Counted from the first letter of the stretch, positions 1-9,239 are shown. The stretch: DNA of 64,000 bases from JACPNO01 sp963825405 (GCA_963825405.1 CAWGTB010000005.1:248001-312000); one strand, 5' to 3'. The notes: generated by a model not told the origin, from the letters alone. Numbers and translations are program-made.

Positions 1-307
1 AAATCTGCGGCAGGCCGTCATCGAGCGAAACGATGTAGCTGATGCCATCGCAGGATTCGAGCTCGCCGTGGCGCACCAGTTCGTTGGCCAACGTGATGCG
101 GTCGATTTTTTCGCCGCGCTCGCGCAAGCCGCCCATGCGCTTGAAGATGCGGCGGTGCTTCTCCAGGCTGAAGTCGTCGGCATCCAGCACGCCGGCGGTC
201 GTGAGGTAGTGCGCCTCGTCCATCAGGATCGACCCCAGCACGAAACGCTCGGCGTCGAGGTTGGTGGGCAGACCTTTATCGAGAGCAATGCTGGCAGAAC
301 TGGACAT
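1..307 (-). CDS. dnaB: Replicative DNA helicase DnaB, N-terminal part (cut by window edge)
   Basis: Only the first 102 codons lie in the window; the gene runs off the left edge. The visible protein starts MSSSASIALDKGLPTNLDAE and continues with the hallmark RFVLGSILMDE, then a helical segment ending in ISYIVSLDDGLPQ. This is the N-terminal helical collar of DnaB, which assembles the hexamer and contacts primase; the RecA-like ATPase domain lies outside. DnaB unwinds DNA at the replication fork. The ATG at 305-307 is the natural start, because the family begins about 15 residues before LDAE. The upstream 315 bases hold no other gene, so its promoter probably lies there. The assignment rests on this conserved segment only. 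Confidence 0.9.
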   Translation of the reverse strand, partial: MSSSASIALDKGLPTNLDAERFVLGSILMDEAHYLTTAGVLDADDFSLEKHRRIFKRMGGLRERGEKIDRITLANELVRHGELESCDGISYIVSLDDGLPQI

Positions 308-622
308 TGGCGCGAATGTATTACGTTACCGTGAAGGGATCGCCCTCATGGGATAGAATTTTGCTCCCCTGTTTTGTTCGCCGTACCCTCTGAACAAAAC
401 GGCAATGCGCGTCCACAGGCAAGAGCGCGGGTAAGTCTTCCCGAATCAGACGCACTGAACGAGGGGTGCGCGGGTTTGCACAGATATTCACACGCTTTGC
501 ACAAGCCAAAACAAAATTGGCTCTTTCTGTTTTAGCGCAGTCGGAGGAGGTTTGCCAGGGGGTGGCCGCACCCGCTTGCCAAGATGAATTTATAGGCGTG
601 GAAATTAAGAGTGGGAGGTTTT
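308..622. other. Intergenic region between divergent dnaB and DUF4267 gene
   Basis: These 315 bases separate two divergently transcribed genes and must contain both promoters. I see no convincing ORF, repeat or RNA gene. A GGAGG ribosome binding site at 614-618 serves the plus-strand gene starting at 623. No promoter hexamers stood out well enough to name. Confidence 0.5.
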
Positions 623-1024
623 ATGCCTGAGATCACTTACCTGGCGGTTGATTCCGTGCTGTTTTGGTTGACCGCTTTGATTGCCGCGGGCATTATCTTC
701 ATTGGCGCGCGCTTTATCGTGGCGCCTTTTCCGGCCGCGGCAGCATTCGGCGTGCCCACCGGCGCAACGGAACGCTTCACCTACCTGTGGGCCAAAGGGA
801 CGCGCGATATCGTATCGGGATTACTGCTGGGCGGATTGCTCTGGCTGAAAGTCAGCCTGGGCGTGCTCGCCGCCTTCCTTTACATTGCGTCTCTGATTCC
901 GTTCGGCGATATGTTCACCGTGTATGCCCAGATGAGAACCAAAAACGTTGCGGCTCTGATCATTCACGGCGGTACGGCGGTGTTTATGTGCGTCCTGGCG
1001 TCGCTGCTTCTGGAGGCTCGTTAG
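623..1024 (+). CDS. DUF4267 family small integral membrane protein
   Basis: The protein has 133 residues and about four hydrophobic helices (roughly residues 8-30, 48-70, 74-92 and 104-128) with short polar loops. A conserved-looking loop, GVPTGATERFTYLWAKGTRD, lies between the first two helices. The pattern matches DUF4267, small bacterial inner-membrane proteins of unknown function. I chose the ATG at 623 because GGAGG ends four bases before it; an upstream in-frame GTG at 611 contains that ribosome binding site and is unlikely. The gene stands alone, with a palindrome 20 bases downstream before a convergent gene. Confidence 0.7.
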   Translation: MPEITYLAVDSVLFWLTALIAAGIIFIGARFIVAPFPAAAAFGVPTGATERFTYLWAKGTRDIVSGLLLGGLLWLKVSLGVLAAFLYIASLIPFGDMFTVYAQMRTKNVAALIIHGGTAVFMCVLASLLLEAR

Positions 1025-1043
1025 GCTGACGCTGGTGAGTTAA

Positions 1044-1070
1044 GTGGGGCAGGTCGGGGACCTGCCCCAC
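1044..1070. repeat. Palindromic intergenic element (GTGGGGCAGGT arms)
   Basis: A perfect inverted repeat with 11-base arms (GTGGGGCAGGT / ACCTGCCCCAC) and a five-base loop lies between convergent genes ending at 1024 and 1094. Related, less perfect copies occur at 8882-8903 and 13550-13578. It could act as a bidirectional terminator hairpin, but it lacks a T tract. Its recurrence suggests a REP-like element. Confidence 0.65.
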
Positions 1071-1093
1071 TCGGCTTTCTTAGAGAGCGGGTT

Positions 1094-2491
1094 CTAGAAG
1101 TTGCCGTGGAATCCCTGGGGAACGAATTCCGAGCCGTCCAGGTCGGCGTCGGTAAAGCCGAAGACGAAAAACTGATTGGGATTGGGGATCTGGTTTCCAT
1201 TCGCGTCGGCGACGGTTTGCAGGAAGTCATTGTCATTGGCAACCCACAGGGTGTGCAGCTTAGCGCCGTGCTCCGTGACGTCAGGGCCGAAGGTGATGCC
1301 TTCGATCTTGGCTGGAATCTCGCCGGCGGCGATGCCATTGGCGGTGAGCACTTTGACAAGATCCAGGAACAGCGTCTTGCCGACGGCGTGCGTTGAGGCG
1401 GTGGTTCCGTCCATGGAGCTGATGTCGACCGCGCCGGCCAGGTCAATTTTGAAAAGCTGCTTCACCTTAGCGTTGTCACCATTCGCGCGTCCCTTGCCGT
1501 CACGTTCATCGACCAGGAACTCGTGCTCGTTGAGGGCGAGCATTTCACTCACTCCGGAACCAGTGGTGAGCAAGTAAGCATATTGGTGAGTGACGTTGCC
1601 GGAGGCGATGTCGATGGTGACGATGCGCAGCAGCTTGGTGGCGCCTTCGTTGGCGTCCTGGATCAGCGGAGCCTGGATGATGCCGACCAGGGTGAGCCCG
1701 TCGGGCGTGATGGCCAGACCTTCCATGCCTTTGTTGGCGGTGCGTCCGATGATGTTGCCGCTGATTTCGTTAGCGCCGACCGGACTCAGGTTGGGTACGT
1801 AAAAAGACGCCGGGAGCTGGAACGAGCGGAGGCGCACGCCGAGGTTCCGATCGAACTCATACACATACGGACCGTACTCGTCGGAGATGTAAACTCGCCG
1901 GCCGTCGTTGGACACGCGTATGCCTTCGGTGTCGAAGCGGGCATCTTTGGGATCGCCGGAATTTTGGTTGGGATCGAAGTTGTCGGAACGTCCGGTGAAG
2001 AAATGTTGGAAGAAATTGTTGACTGGCGGGACGCCGGAACCGACGCCGAGTCCGTTGCCGGTACCGTAGACCAGAGGCGTTAAGCTCCACAGCAGGGTTG
2101 TGGCATGTAGCTGCGGGTTCAGCGTAAAGGGCAGACCAGTGCCGGTGGTGTTGGGGACCAGGTTCATGGTGATCGTGTGGAACCGGTTGATGTAGCTGGC
2201 GGTGTCGTCAATCGCAGAGTCGAAAGGAATGGCGTTGGGACCGCGATCGGGCAGGGCAAGGAAAGTATTGCCGGATGCGTAGGTGAGCGCCGATCCAAAA
2301 CCGCCCAGCAAGTTGGCAGGCGCGCCGTTCTCGAGGTTATAGGTCAGGCCGGAGAGATCGGCGAAGGAACCGGCGCGCGACTGATCGAGCGTGCCGGTGG
2401 CAAGTAGCGTGATCTGGGCCTGGGAATGCGGTGCGGCCAATAGTCCAACAGCGACGGCGATGAATGAAATGCGGAAGGCAGTATTCTTCAC
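1094..2491 (-). CDS. Exported esterase-like phytase-family protein (PF13449-like)
   Basis: The protein has 465 residues. A cleavable signal peptide (charged start, hydrophobic residues 7-20, AAPHSQAQ cleavage region) predicts export. The mature part carries blocks typical of the esterase-like phytase family: an early DLSGLTYN, then LPDRGPN, a central DTEGIRVSNDGRRVYISDEY and GMEGLAITPDG, and late NEHEFLVDERDG. These map to blades of a beta-propeller fold. Substrate is not deducible; phosphate-ester hydrolysis is inferred from the family name. The start is a GTG at 2491 with AAAAGGAC about nine bases upstream. It is convergent with the DUF4267 gene and monocistronic. Confidence 0.8.
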   Translation of the reverse strand: MKNTAFRISFIAVAVGLLAAPHSQAQITLLATGTLDQSRAGSFADLSGLTYNLENGAPANLLGGFGSALTYASGNTFLALPDRGPNAIPFDSAIDDTASYINRFHTITMNLVPNTTGTGLPFTLNPQLHATTLLWSLTPLVYGTGNGLGVGSGVPPVNNFFQHFFTGRSDNFDPNQNSGDPKDARFDTEGIRVSNDGRRVYISDEYGPYVYEFDRNLGVRLRSFQLPASFYVPNLSPVGANEISGNIIGRTANKGMEGLAITPDGLTLVGIIQAPLIQDANEGATKLLRIVTIDIASGNVTHQYAYLLTTGSGVSEMLALNEHEFLVDERDGKGRANGDNAKVKQLFKIDLAGAVDISSMDGTTASTHAVGKTLFLDLVKVLTANGIAAGEIPAKIEGITFGPDVTEHGAKLHTLWVANDNDFLQTVADANGNQIPNPNQFFVFGFTDADLDGSEFVPQGFHGNF

Positions 2492-2597
2492 GAGTCCATG
2501 TCCTTTTTAGAGGGATTTTTAGGTGCTAAACGAGGCTTATGGTAAGGGAATTACGTTAAGACTTGATGAAGTTTTGGAGACGGAAATCTTACAGTTG

Positions 2598-2768
2598 CTA
2601 ATGGGAGCGGCGGGAAATTTCAGACGCGTCGGCGGTTTCGAAAAACAGGGTGAGGGCCTCGATCAGGTTGGCTCGGGCCTCTTCGATGGACATGCCTTGA
2701 CTGGCAACATCGAATTCCGGGCAGAGGGCGACAAAGGCATCGTCTTCGAGTTCGATAATGGCGATCAA
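2598..2768 (-). CDS. Orphan HicB-like antitoxin, short or N-terminally truncated
   Basis: This minus-strand frame encodes about 56 residues with the HicB core: IAIIELEDDAFVALCPEFDV, then SQGMSIEEARANLIEALTLF. HicB antitoxins neutralise HicA mRNA interferases, and this N-terminal RNase H-like fold is their toxin-binding part. There is no ATG; a TTG at 2766-2768 is the only plausible start, and an in-frame TGA lies just upstream. No HicA-like frame is visible on either side, and no C-terminal DNA-binding domain follows, so this is a solitary antitoxin or decaying remnant. The flanking 280 bases up to 3049 hold nothing else I can support. Confidence 0.55.
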   Translation of the reverse strand: MIAIIELEDDAFVALCPEFDVASQGMSIEEARANLIEALTLFFETADASEISRRSH

Positions 2769-3049
2769 AGGCTTGCGGGGGTTGCAGGGTCAAGCGGTGG
2801 ATACGCGACGCACGCCTCGACGACTGTTTCGTGATCTCGGTGGCGGCGAGGAGTCATGACAGCAGCGCCCTCCGCCAATTTCCGCAACATTCGGTGATGT
2901 AGCAATCAACCGGCATTCCACGGGATGGGCGTAACACGTCAATCTTGGAGGGCTGATAGCGAACGCAGACCAGTACCTGTGCTCAGCATTATCGAAGAGT
3001 GGCAGATGCCGTCCTGACGAATGCGTGTTACTGCTAGTAGACTATCGGG

Positions 3050-3680
3050 TTGACCAGCAGTTCAACCGCATCCGCAGTTCCCTTCCGCTCCAATAGATTC
3101 CTCCACGTCATGATGCTGCTGTTCTCGAGTGCATGGATAGTCTCCGCCGTGAAGCCCGAGATTCCAGAAGACTGGTTCCTGGAAAACCTATTGGTTTTCT
3201 TTCTGGTCGCTCTTCTGGCCACCTCCTATCGGTGGCTCGCTTTTTCCGATTGGTCGTATCTGTTCATCTTGGTCTTCCTATGCCTGCACGAATGCGGAGC
3301 CCATTACCAATATTCCGGTGCGGTGCCTGGCGAGTGGATGAAATCGATCTTTCACACTGAAAGAAATCACTACGACCGGCTGGTTCACTTCTCGTTCGGC
3401 CTGCTTCTTTCGTATCCTCAACGCGAAATCCTGATCCGCAAGGCTGGCGTTCACGGTGCGTGGCTCAACGTTTTGCCGATTTTCACTACGCTTGGCGTTG
3501 AGCGCTATGTACGAAATGATCGAGGCAGTGATCGCGACCATTGTCGATCCCACGGACGCTGCGGCATTCCTTGGCTCGCAGGGCGATCAGTGGGACTCGC
3601 AGGAGGATATGTTCATGGCTCTCGCCGGCGCTGTGGTTTCCATGATAGTAGCGGCTGTGGTAAGCCGCCGGCGCGCCTGA
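3050..3680 (+). CDS. DUF2238 (YjdF-like) membrane protein, frameshifted
   Basis: Two overlapping frames together encode a DUF2238 protein of about 209 residues with several transmembrane helices. Conserved pieces are LHECGAHYQYS and RNHYDRLVHFSFGLLLSYP in the first frame and SAMYEMIE plus GSQGDQWDSQEDM in the second. Removing one G near 3494 joins them exactly at the family's expected place, so I read this as one gene with a single-base insertion. Function is unknown; members are inner-membrane proteins. The start is probably the TTG at 3050; an ATG at 3110 would cut into the first helix region. About 100 bases separate it from the next gene. Confidence 0.75.
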
Positions 3681-3787
3681 GGCCCTGCGTCGGAACAGAC
3701 TTGGTGTGGGGTGTAGAGGCCGCACGGTCAGATTCTCCCCTCCAACACCTTTACGATACAATCGTCCTGTCCGACGGGAGGCTTACC

Positions 3788-5066
3788 GTGAAGCAAGACT
3801 CCAACGAGGTATCGCGAAGATCGTTTCTCAAGGGTTCGACGGTGGCTGGCGCGGGGGCTTCCGCGTTCACCATCATCAAACCGGAGCTTGTCCGCGGATG
3901 GGGCAATGAGAAGCTCAAAATTGGCCTGGTCGGCTGCGGCGCGCGCGGCACCGAAGCGGCTCAACAGACGCTCGGCGGCAACGACAATGTCGAACTGGTC
4001 GCGATGGGCGATATCTTTGAAGACAAGCTCGAAACGTCGCTCGACAAGATGCGCAATTCCACCCGGTGGGGCAATATCCAGGACAAGATCAAGGTCGCCC
4101 CGGACCATCACTTCGTCGGTTTCGACGCTTATAAGAAGATACTGGCCACCGACATCGATATCGTGATGCTGTGCACGCCGCCCGGCTACCGGCCCATGCA
4201 TTTTGAAGCGGCCGTGGAAGCCAAGAAACACATCTTTCGCTGAAAAGCCGTTTGGCACCGACCCGGTCAACGTGCGGCGCTTCATGGCCGCCGCCAAAAA
4301 ATCCGAACAGTTGAAGCTCACCGTGATGTCGGGCGCGCAGCGGCGGTCGCAGAAAGAATACGTCGAGACCGTGAAAGCGATACAGGACGGCGCGATCGGC
4401 GATGTGACGGCGGCCTATGCTTACTGGGTGGGCTCGCCGGTGATCCAACAGAAAGCCCGCGACGAAAAGTGGAAGGACATGACCTGGCAGCACCGGGCAT
4501 GGTATTCGTTCGTGTGGATTTCCGGCGACCAGGTTGTCGAGCAGCATCTGCACAATATCGACGTGATCAACTGGGTGATGGACGCGCATCCGGTAAGCGT
4601 CTGGGCATCGGGCGGAGCGGCCTGGCGTCCTAAAGAAGAGATCTACGGCAATATCTACGACCACATCAGCGCCGATTTCGTTTACCCAAATGGCGTCCAC
4701 ATGTCCAGCTACTGCCGGCAATTCCCAAAGGGCAGCTACACCAATATTTCCGAGCTGGTGACGGGGTCGCGGCGCTCCAGCAACTGCAAAGATTTGGGAA
4801 GCAAGGGCGAGAACGGCTACGTGCAGGAACACATCAATATGGTCAAGAGCATTCGCGGCACCGGCCCGTATATCAATCACGGCATGACGGTGGCCGAAAG
4901 CACGATGACCTGCATCATGGCGCGCGAATCCGCATACTCCGGCCAGGAAATCACGTGGGATCAGATCATGAATTCGCAACTCGATCTTTTCCCCAAAGCG
5001 TTCGACTACGACCTGCCGATGGACGTGCCGCCGCTTCCGGTGCCGGGTGTTTACAAGTTTTCCTAG
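3788..5066 (+). CDS. Tat-exported Gfo/Idh/MocA oxidoreductase, frameshifted
   Basis: An NAD(P)-dependent sugar-type oxidoreductase of about 425 residues. The leader has a twin-arginine motif (SRRSFLKG, residues 9-16) followed by a hydrophobic stretch, so it is predicted to be exported folded with its cofactor. The Rossmann motif is GLVGCGARG; the catalytic EKP motif follows the frameshift (AEKPFGTDP); the C-terminal half includes QVVEQHLHNIDVINW. One extra C near 4238 breaks the frame: the reading KHIF-AEKP is restored by deleting it. The GTG at 3788 is the start. Substrate is unknown. It is followed at nine bases by the NHL-repeat gene, suggesting an operon. Confidence 0.85.
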
Positions 5067-5075
5067 GAGGCTATC

Positions 5076-6032
5076 TTGAAACGTTGTTTGATCGTGATGT
5101 GGATGTCGCTGAGTGTGGCTGCGCTTGCACCCGGCGCGGATATTCCTTTCGATGGCGATATTAACGTGCTCAAGATGCCGGCCAATCTCTATCTGGGCGA
5201 AGCGGCAGGCGTGGCGTTGAATTCCAAAGGGCACATCTTCGTTTACACACGAAGCGGCCAGACGCAACTATTTGAATTCGATGCCAACGGAACTTTTATT
5301 CGCCAGATCGGGCAGGGGCTTTATGGCTTTCTGTTCGCGCATACGGTGCGCATCGACAAAGAAGACAACATCTGGTGCGTGGACGAAGGCACGAACATGA
5401 TCATCAAGTTCAGCCCTGAAGGCCGCGTGCTGATGGTGTTGGGCAGAAGGCCGGAAGCGGTGGAACCGCCGCCTCCGCATGTTCCGGGCGCGCCGCCGCC
5501 TCCGGCGCGTGAAGGCACATTCAACCGTCCCACCGATATCGCCTGGGACCCGGCTGGCAACAGTTATATCAGCGATGGCTACGGCAATTCGCGCGTGGTG
5601 AAGATCGACAAAAACGGCAACTGGGTCAAGGCGTGGGGGCAGCGCGGCACCGCTCCGGGCGAATTCAACACGCCCCACACTATCGCCACCGACGCCCAGG
5701 GCAATGTGTACGTGGGCGATCGCGGTAATAAGCGCATTCAGGTTTTCGATACCGAAGGCCGCTTCCTGCGCGAGTTTCCGACCGGCGGCGCGCCTTGGGC
5801 TATGTGCATTACGCCAGGGTCCACGCAATATCTCTACAGCTCCGACGCGATGCCCGGGAAGATTTATAAGCTGGATTTAAGCGGCAAGCTGCTGGGCGAA
5901 TTTGGCACTAACGGCAAGCAGGCCGGGCAATTCGGCTGGATCCACGAAATGGCATGCGTGTCGGAAAATGTGTTGTACGTGGGCGAGCTGCTGAATTGGC
6001 GCGTGCAAAAATTGACGCTGCATCCGCGCTGA
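5076..6032 (+). CDS. Exported NHL-repeat beta-propeller protein
   Basis: The 318-residue protein begins with a signal peptide (MKRCLIVMWMSLSVAALAPG) and contains about six NHL-type repeats, for example GVALNSKGHIFVYTRSG, IAWDPAGNSYISDGYGNSR, and IATDAQGNVYVGDRGNKRIQ. A proline-rich insertion lies between the second and third repeats (near residues 130-148). NHL propellers bind ligands or act as lyases or scaffolds; none of these can be chosen here. It directly follows the Tat-type oxidoreductase and precedes a phosphatase by ten bases, so the three genes are probably co-transcribed. Confidence 0.85.
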   Translation: MKRCLIVMWMSLSVAALAPGADIPFDGDINVLKMPANLYLGEAAGVALNSKGHIFVYTRSGQTQLFEFDANGTFIRQIGQGLYGFLFAHTVRIDKEDNIWCVDEGTNMIIKFSPEGRVLMVLGRRPEAVEPPPPHVPGAPPPPAREGTFNRPTDIAWDPAGNSYISDGYGNSRVVKIDKNGNWVKAWGQRGTAPGEFNTPHTIATDAQGNVYVGDRGNKRIQVFDTEGRFLREFPTGGAPWAMCITPGSTQYLYSSDAMPGKIYKLDLSGKLLGEFGTNGKQAGQFGWIHEMACVSENVLYVGELLNWRVQKLTLHPR

Positions 6033-6042
6033 CCCCAAACGC

Positions 6043-7575
6043 ATGAAGAGACTTGCGCTGCTCTTGCTGGCGGCGGTGGCCCTGGCCGCTGCCGCGTCCC
6101 GTCCGCCAAGGCTGGTGGTGGCGCTGGCCGTCGACCAATTTCGCTATGACTATCTGACGCGCTTCCGCGCGGATTATCACGCAGGATTCAGCCGCCTGCT
6201 CACTCGCGGCGCGGTCTTCACCAACGCTTACTACGAACATTTTCCGACCGTGACGGCCATCGGCCACAGTACGTTCCTCACGGGTGCGACGCCGGCGATG
6301 AGCGGCATCGTGGGCAACGATTGGTTCGATCGCGAGAGCGGGAAAAACGTCACCAGCGTTTCCGACGATTCGGTGAAGCTGCTGGGCGGCGGCGGGAACG
6401 CGACTGGCTCTTCGCCGCGCCGCCTGCTGGTGAGCACGGTCGGCGACGAGCTGAAAATGGCCGGCGGCAGCAAGTCCAAAGTGATCGGCATTTCTCTCAA
6501 AGATCGCAGCGCGATTCTCCCGGCGGGTCACATGGCCAACGGCGCGTACTGGTTCGATGCCAAGAGCGGGAATTTTGTGAGCAGCACGTTTTACTTCGAC
6601 GAACTGCCCGGCTGGGTCCGCGATTTCAACGCCGCGCGCCCCGCCGATCGTTTCAAGGGCGCGACGTGGGGCGGCCGCAAATATCCCGACGAAATCGGCG
6701 AGAAGCTGTACGAATCGCTGCCGGAAAGCCCGTTCAGCAACGAATTGATCGAGGCGCTGGCGGAACGCGCCATAAAGGCAGAACAGTTGGGCGCGCGCGG
6801 CGTCACCGATTTGCTCGCGGTCAGCTTTTCCGCCAACGATTACATCGGCCACGATGTGGGGCCCGATGCACCGGCCGTGCGCGAGATTTCAATCGAGACC
6901 GACAAGCTGCTGGGAAAGTTTTTTCAGTTTCTCGATGCGCAGGTGGGCATGGATAATGTGCTGCTGGTGTTCACCGCCGATCACGGCGTGGCGCCGCTGC
7001 CGGAAACCAATCAGGGACGCAAAATGCCTGGCGGCCGTATGCAGCCGGGCATCATACGCGATACCGTGCAGGCGGCGCTGGCGCAAAAGTACGGCGCCGG
7101 AAACTGGATACAGAGTCCGGCGGAACATTCCTTGTACCTGAACTGGGCGCTGATTCGCGAGAAGAACCTGGACGATGCGGAAGTCGCGCGCGCCGCTGCC
7201 CGCGCCGCTCTGGGCGTGCCGCACGTGTTTCGCGTGTATACGCGCGAGCAGCTTATGAACGGAGCGGTCGCGCAAGATTCGGTGGGGCGGCGGGTGATGA
7301 ATGGCTTCTTCGTGAAACGCGCCGCCGACGTCTACATTCTGGTTGACCCTTATTGGATGTTTTCCCAACACGGCACCACGCATGGAACCACATTCAGCTA
7401 TGACGCCCACGTGCCGGTAATTTTCATGGGACCCGGCATCAAAGCGGGCTTCTATCATGAGGCGGTGGCTGTGAATGATGTCGCGCCGACACTGGCGGCG
7501 ATGTTGGGGATCGAAACGCCGTCCGGTTCTGTCGGCCGCGTGCTAAGCGAAATTCTGGCGGCGGATCCAAAATAG
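6043..7575 (+). CDS. Alkaline phosphatase family protein (PafA/type I phosphodiesterase-like), exported
   Basis: The 510-residue protein carries a signal peptide and the alkaline phosphatase superfamily core. Metal-ligand Asp31 lies in ALAVDQFRYDY. The nucleophile is probably Thr71 in VTAIGHSTFLTG, followed by GIVGNDW, the arrangement seen in PafA-like enzymes. Later metal motifs are SANDYIGHDVGP and FTADHGVAPLPE, and the C-terminal HGTTHGT supplies the last histidine. It should hydrolyse phosphate mono- or diesters in the periplasm. It lies ten bases after the NHL gene and six bases before phzF-like, within a tight plus-strand run. Confidence 0.88.
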   Translation: MKRLALLLLAAVALAAAASRPPRLVVALAVDQFRYDYLTRFRADYHAGFSRLLTRGAVFTNAYYEHFPTVTAIGHSTFLTGATPAMSGIVGNDWFDRESGKNVTSVSDDSVKLLGGGGNATGSSPRRLLVSTVGDELKMAGGSKSKVIGISLKDRSAILPAGHMANGAYWFDAKSGNFVSSTFYFDELPGWVRDFNAARPADRFKGATWGGRKYPDEIGEKLYESLPESPFSNELIEALAERAIKAEQLGARGVTDLLAVSFSANDYIGHDVGPDAPAVREISIETDKLLGKFFQFLDAQVGMDNVLLVFTADHGVAPLPETNQGRKMPGGRMQPGIIRDTVQAALAQKYGAGNWIQSPAEHSLYLNWALIREKNLDDAEVARAAARAALGVPHVFRVYTREQLMNGAVAQDSVGRRVMNGFFVKRAADVYILVDPYWMFSQHGTTHGTTFSYDAHVPVIFMGPGIKAGFYHEAVAVNDVAPTLAAMLGIETPSGSVGRVLSEILAADPK

Positions 7576-7580
7576 GATCC

Positions 7581-8375
7581 ATGCCCTTCCCTCTTTATCA
7601 GGTGGACGCGTTCACAGCTGAACCCTTTGCGGGAAACCCTGCGGCGGTGTGCATTTTGTCCGAGGCGCGCAACGCGGGGTGGATGCAGCATGTAGCGGCG
7701 GAGATGAATCTGGCGGAGACCGCTTTTTTGGAGCGGCGCAACGACGGGTTTAGTTTGCGCTGGTTCACGCCGACAGTCGAAGTCGATCTGTGCGGCCATG
7801 CCACGTTGGCGAGCGCACATGCGCTGTGGGAGAGCGGCTTACTGCAGACAAGTGAAGCGGCCCGCTTTTTCACTCGTAGCGGCCTGTTAACCGCAGAGCG
7901 CCAGGGCATATGGATCGAGCTGAATTTTCCGGTGACGCCAGAAGAGCCAGTGGCTGCGCCGCCCGGTCTCGCCGAGGCGCTGGGCGCGGCTCCGCGCTAC
8001 GTCGGCAAGAGCCGGTTCGATTATCTGGTGGAATTCGAATCCGAGGAGGCCGTGCAGAAATTGCAGCCGGATTTCGGACGCTTGAAAGCGATTCCCGGCA
8101 CGCGCGGATTCATCGCGACCAGCCAGTCCGCGGCGAATGGGAGCGACTTCGTCTCGCGCTTCTTCGCGCCCGCCGCCGGCATCGACGAAGATCCGGTAAC
8201 GGGCTCGGCGCACTGTTGTCTCGCGGCTTTCTGGAGCGGACGTTTGAACAAGAACGAATTCATGGCGCGCCAGATTTCCCCACGTGGCGGCGTGGTGCGG
8301 GTTCGTTTGGATGGAGACCGCGTGCTGCTGGGCGGCCAGGCAGTGACAGTGCTGCGGGGCGAGTTGCTAGCCTAG
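7581..8375 (+). CDS. PhzF family isomerase-like protein
   Basis: This 264-residue protein is full length for the PhzF family (diaminopimelate-epimerase fold). The first half has YQVDAFTAEPFAGNPAAV, the catalytic glutamate Glu46 in EMNLAETAFL, and LCGHATLASAHAL. The second half has the GIDEDPVTGSAHCCLAAFW motif. Family members isomerise small metabolites; outside phenazine gene clusters the substrate is generally unknown, and no phenazine genes lie nearby. It begins six bases after the phosphatase stop and closes the operon. Confidence 0.9.
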   Translation: MPFPLYQVDAFTAEPFAGNPAAVCILSEARNAGWMQHVAAEMNLAETAFLERRNDGFSLRWFTPTVEVDLCGHATLASAHALWESGLLQTSEAARFFTRSGLLTAERQGIWIELNFPVTPEEPVAAPPGLAEALGAAPRYVGKSRFDYLVEFESEEAVQKLQPDFGRLKAIPGTRGFIATSQSAANGSDFVSRFFAPAAGIDEDPVTGSAHCCLAAFWSGRLNKNEFMARQISPRGGVVRVRLDGDRVLLGGQAVTVLRGELLA

Positions 8376-8410
8376 TGGGGCACGTGAGGGAGACCCCTGC
8401 GAATGCTAGA

Positions 8411-8904
8411 TCAGCTTAAAACCTTGACCAACCAATCGAGGACCGCCGGCAGGAGCGCGGGGGCTGCGTCGAACATCGGCGCGCCATGCCCACACTGTCC
8501 AACACACGCATCAGACTCGCTGGGTTTTTGGATGTCGCCACCACGGCGGTGAGACTGGAAACGGCGAGCCCCTCCTCCGAACTGGCAGCTCCGAAGATTG
8601 GGAGGCTGGGGTGTGCCTCCAGATATTTCAGTCCATCCGTCTGTGTAGGACCGGAAAGGAGGAGCAGCGCCTTCAATTGGCCACTCCGGCGGGCGAGCTG
8701 GACCGCGTTATTGACGCCGCAACTTGCTCCACCGGCCGCCAAGCGGTTCTTGTCCACTCCGGGTTGAGCAGCCAAAGCGGCCATCGCCGCAGTAGCGTCA
8801 CGGCGATCCGGATCGGCATTAGTCGAATTGACGTTTGGGACGCGAAACGACTCTCTCCCCGACCGCGATCGGACATTGATCTGGGCAGGTCGGGGACTGC
8901 CCAC
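8411..8904 (-). pseudogene. Dienelactone hydrolase-like alpha/beta hydrolase remnant
   Basis: The minus strand encodes the C-terminal half of an alpha/beta hydrolase: AALAAQPGVDKNRLAAGGAS, with the nucleophile elbow GASCG, then a central strand region LKALLLLSGP. A frameshift near 8485 moves the end into another frame (HGAPMFDAAPALLPAVLDWL, stop at 8411-8413), which restores the family's catalytic-His neighbourhood. The N-terminal half is missing: upstream of about 8835 the frame has no homology and contains the palindrome at 8882-8903. I read it as a truncated gene, so it is unlikely to encode an active enzyme. Confidence 0.65.
8882..8903. repeat. Degenerate palindromic element related to 1044-1070
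   Basis: TGGGCAG and CTGCCCA flank a GTCGGGGA core. The arms are shorter than in the copy at 1044-1070 but share the GGGCAGGTCGGGGAC core. It sits at the broken 5' edge of the hydrolase remnant and about 50 bases before groES. Confidence 0.5.
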
Positions 8905-8951
8905 TAAAATGTTACACTTAGATCGATCATTCCCGGAAAGGAATCAACAAC

Positions 8952-9239
8952 ATGCAAATTCGGCCCCTGCACGATAAGGTTCTCATCAAGCGTTTGGAAG
9001 ATACCCAGACGAAGCACGGCAGCATCATCATCCCCGATTCGGCCAAGGAAAAACCGCAACAGGGTGAAGTAAAAGGAGTAGGCAGCGGCAAGTTGTCCGA
9101 GACCGGCGAGCGCTTTCCGCCGGAGGTCAAAATTGGGGATCGCATCCTATTTGGTAAGTATTCCGGCTCCGAAATCAAGATGGATGGAGAGGAACATTTG
9201 ATCCTGCGGGAAGACGAAATTCTGGCCGTCCTCGAATAG
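8952..9239 (+). CDS. groES: Co-chaperonin GroES
   Basis: The 95-residue protein is full length for GroES: IRPLHDKVLIKRLE at the start, the mobile loop region near HGSIIIPDSAKEKP (GroEL-binding), and the end LILREDEILAVLE. It caps the GroEL chamber during cytosolic protein folding. AAAGGA about nine bases upstream supports the ATG. No groEL follows; the next gene is a Skp-like chaperone. I see no CIRCE element upstream, so HrcA control is not supported here. Confidence 0.95.
   Translation: MQIRPLHDKVLIKRLEDTQTKHGSIIIPDSAKEKPQQGEVKGVGSGKLSETGERFPPEVKIGDRILFGKYSGSEIKMDGEEHLILREDEILAVLE

Noticed and set aside
2523..2834. A 103-codon plus-strand frame in the gap after the phytase-like gene
   Set aside because: It is antisense to the HicB-like sequence, which has clear family similarity; this frame has none.
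4089..5267. A 392-codon minus-strand frame opposite the Gfo and NHL genes
   Set aside because: Antisense shadow rich in His/Arg with no domain, lying across two well-supported genes.
8905..8951. CIRCE element upstream of groES
   Set aside because: No TTAGCACTC-N9-GAGTGCTAA or close match is present.
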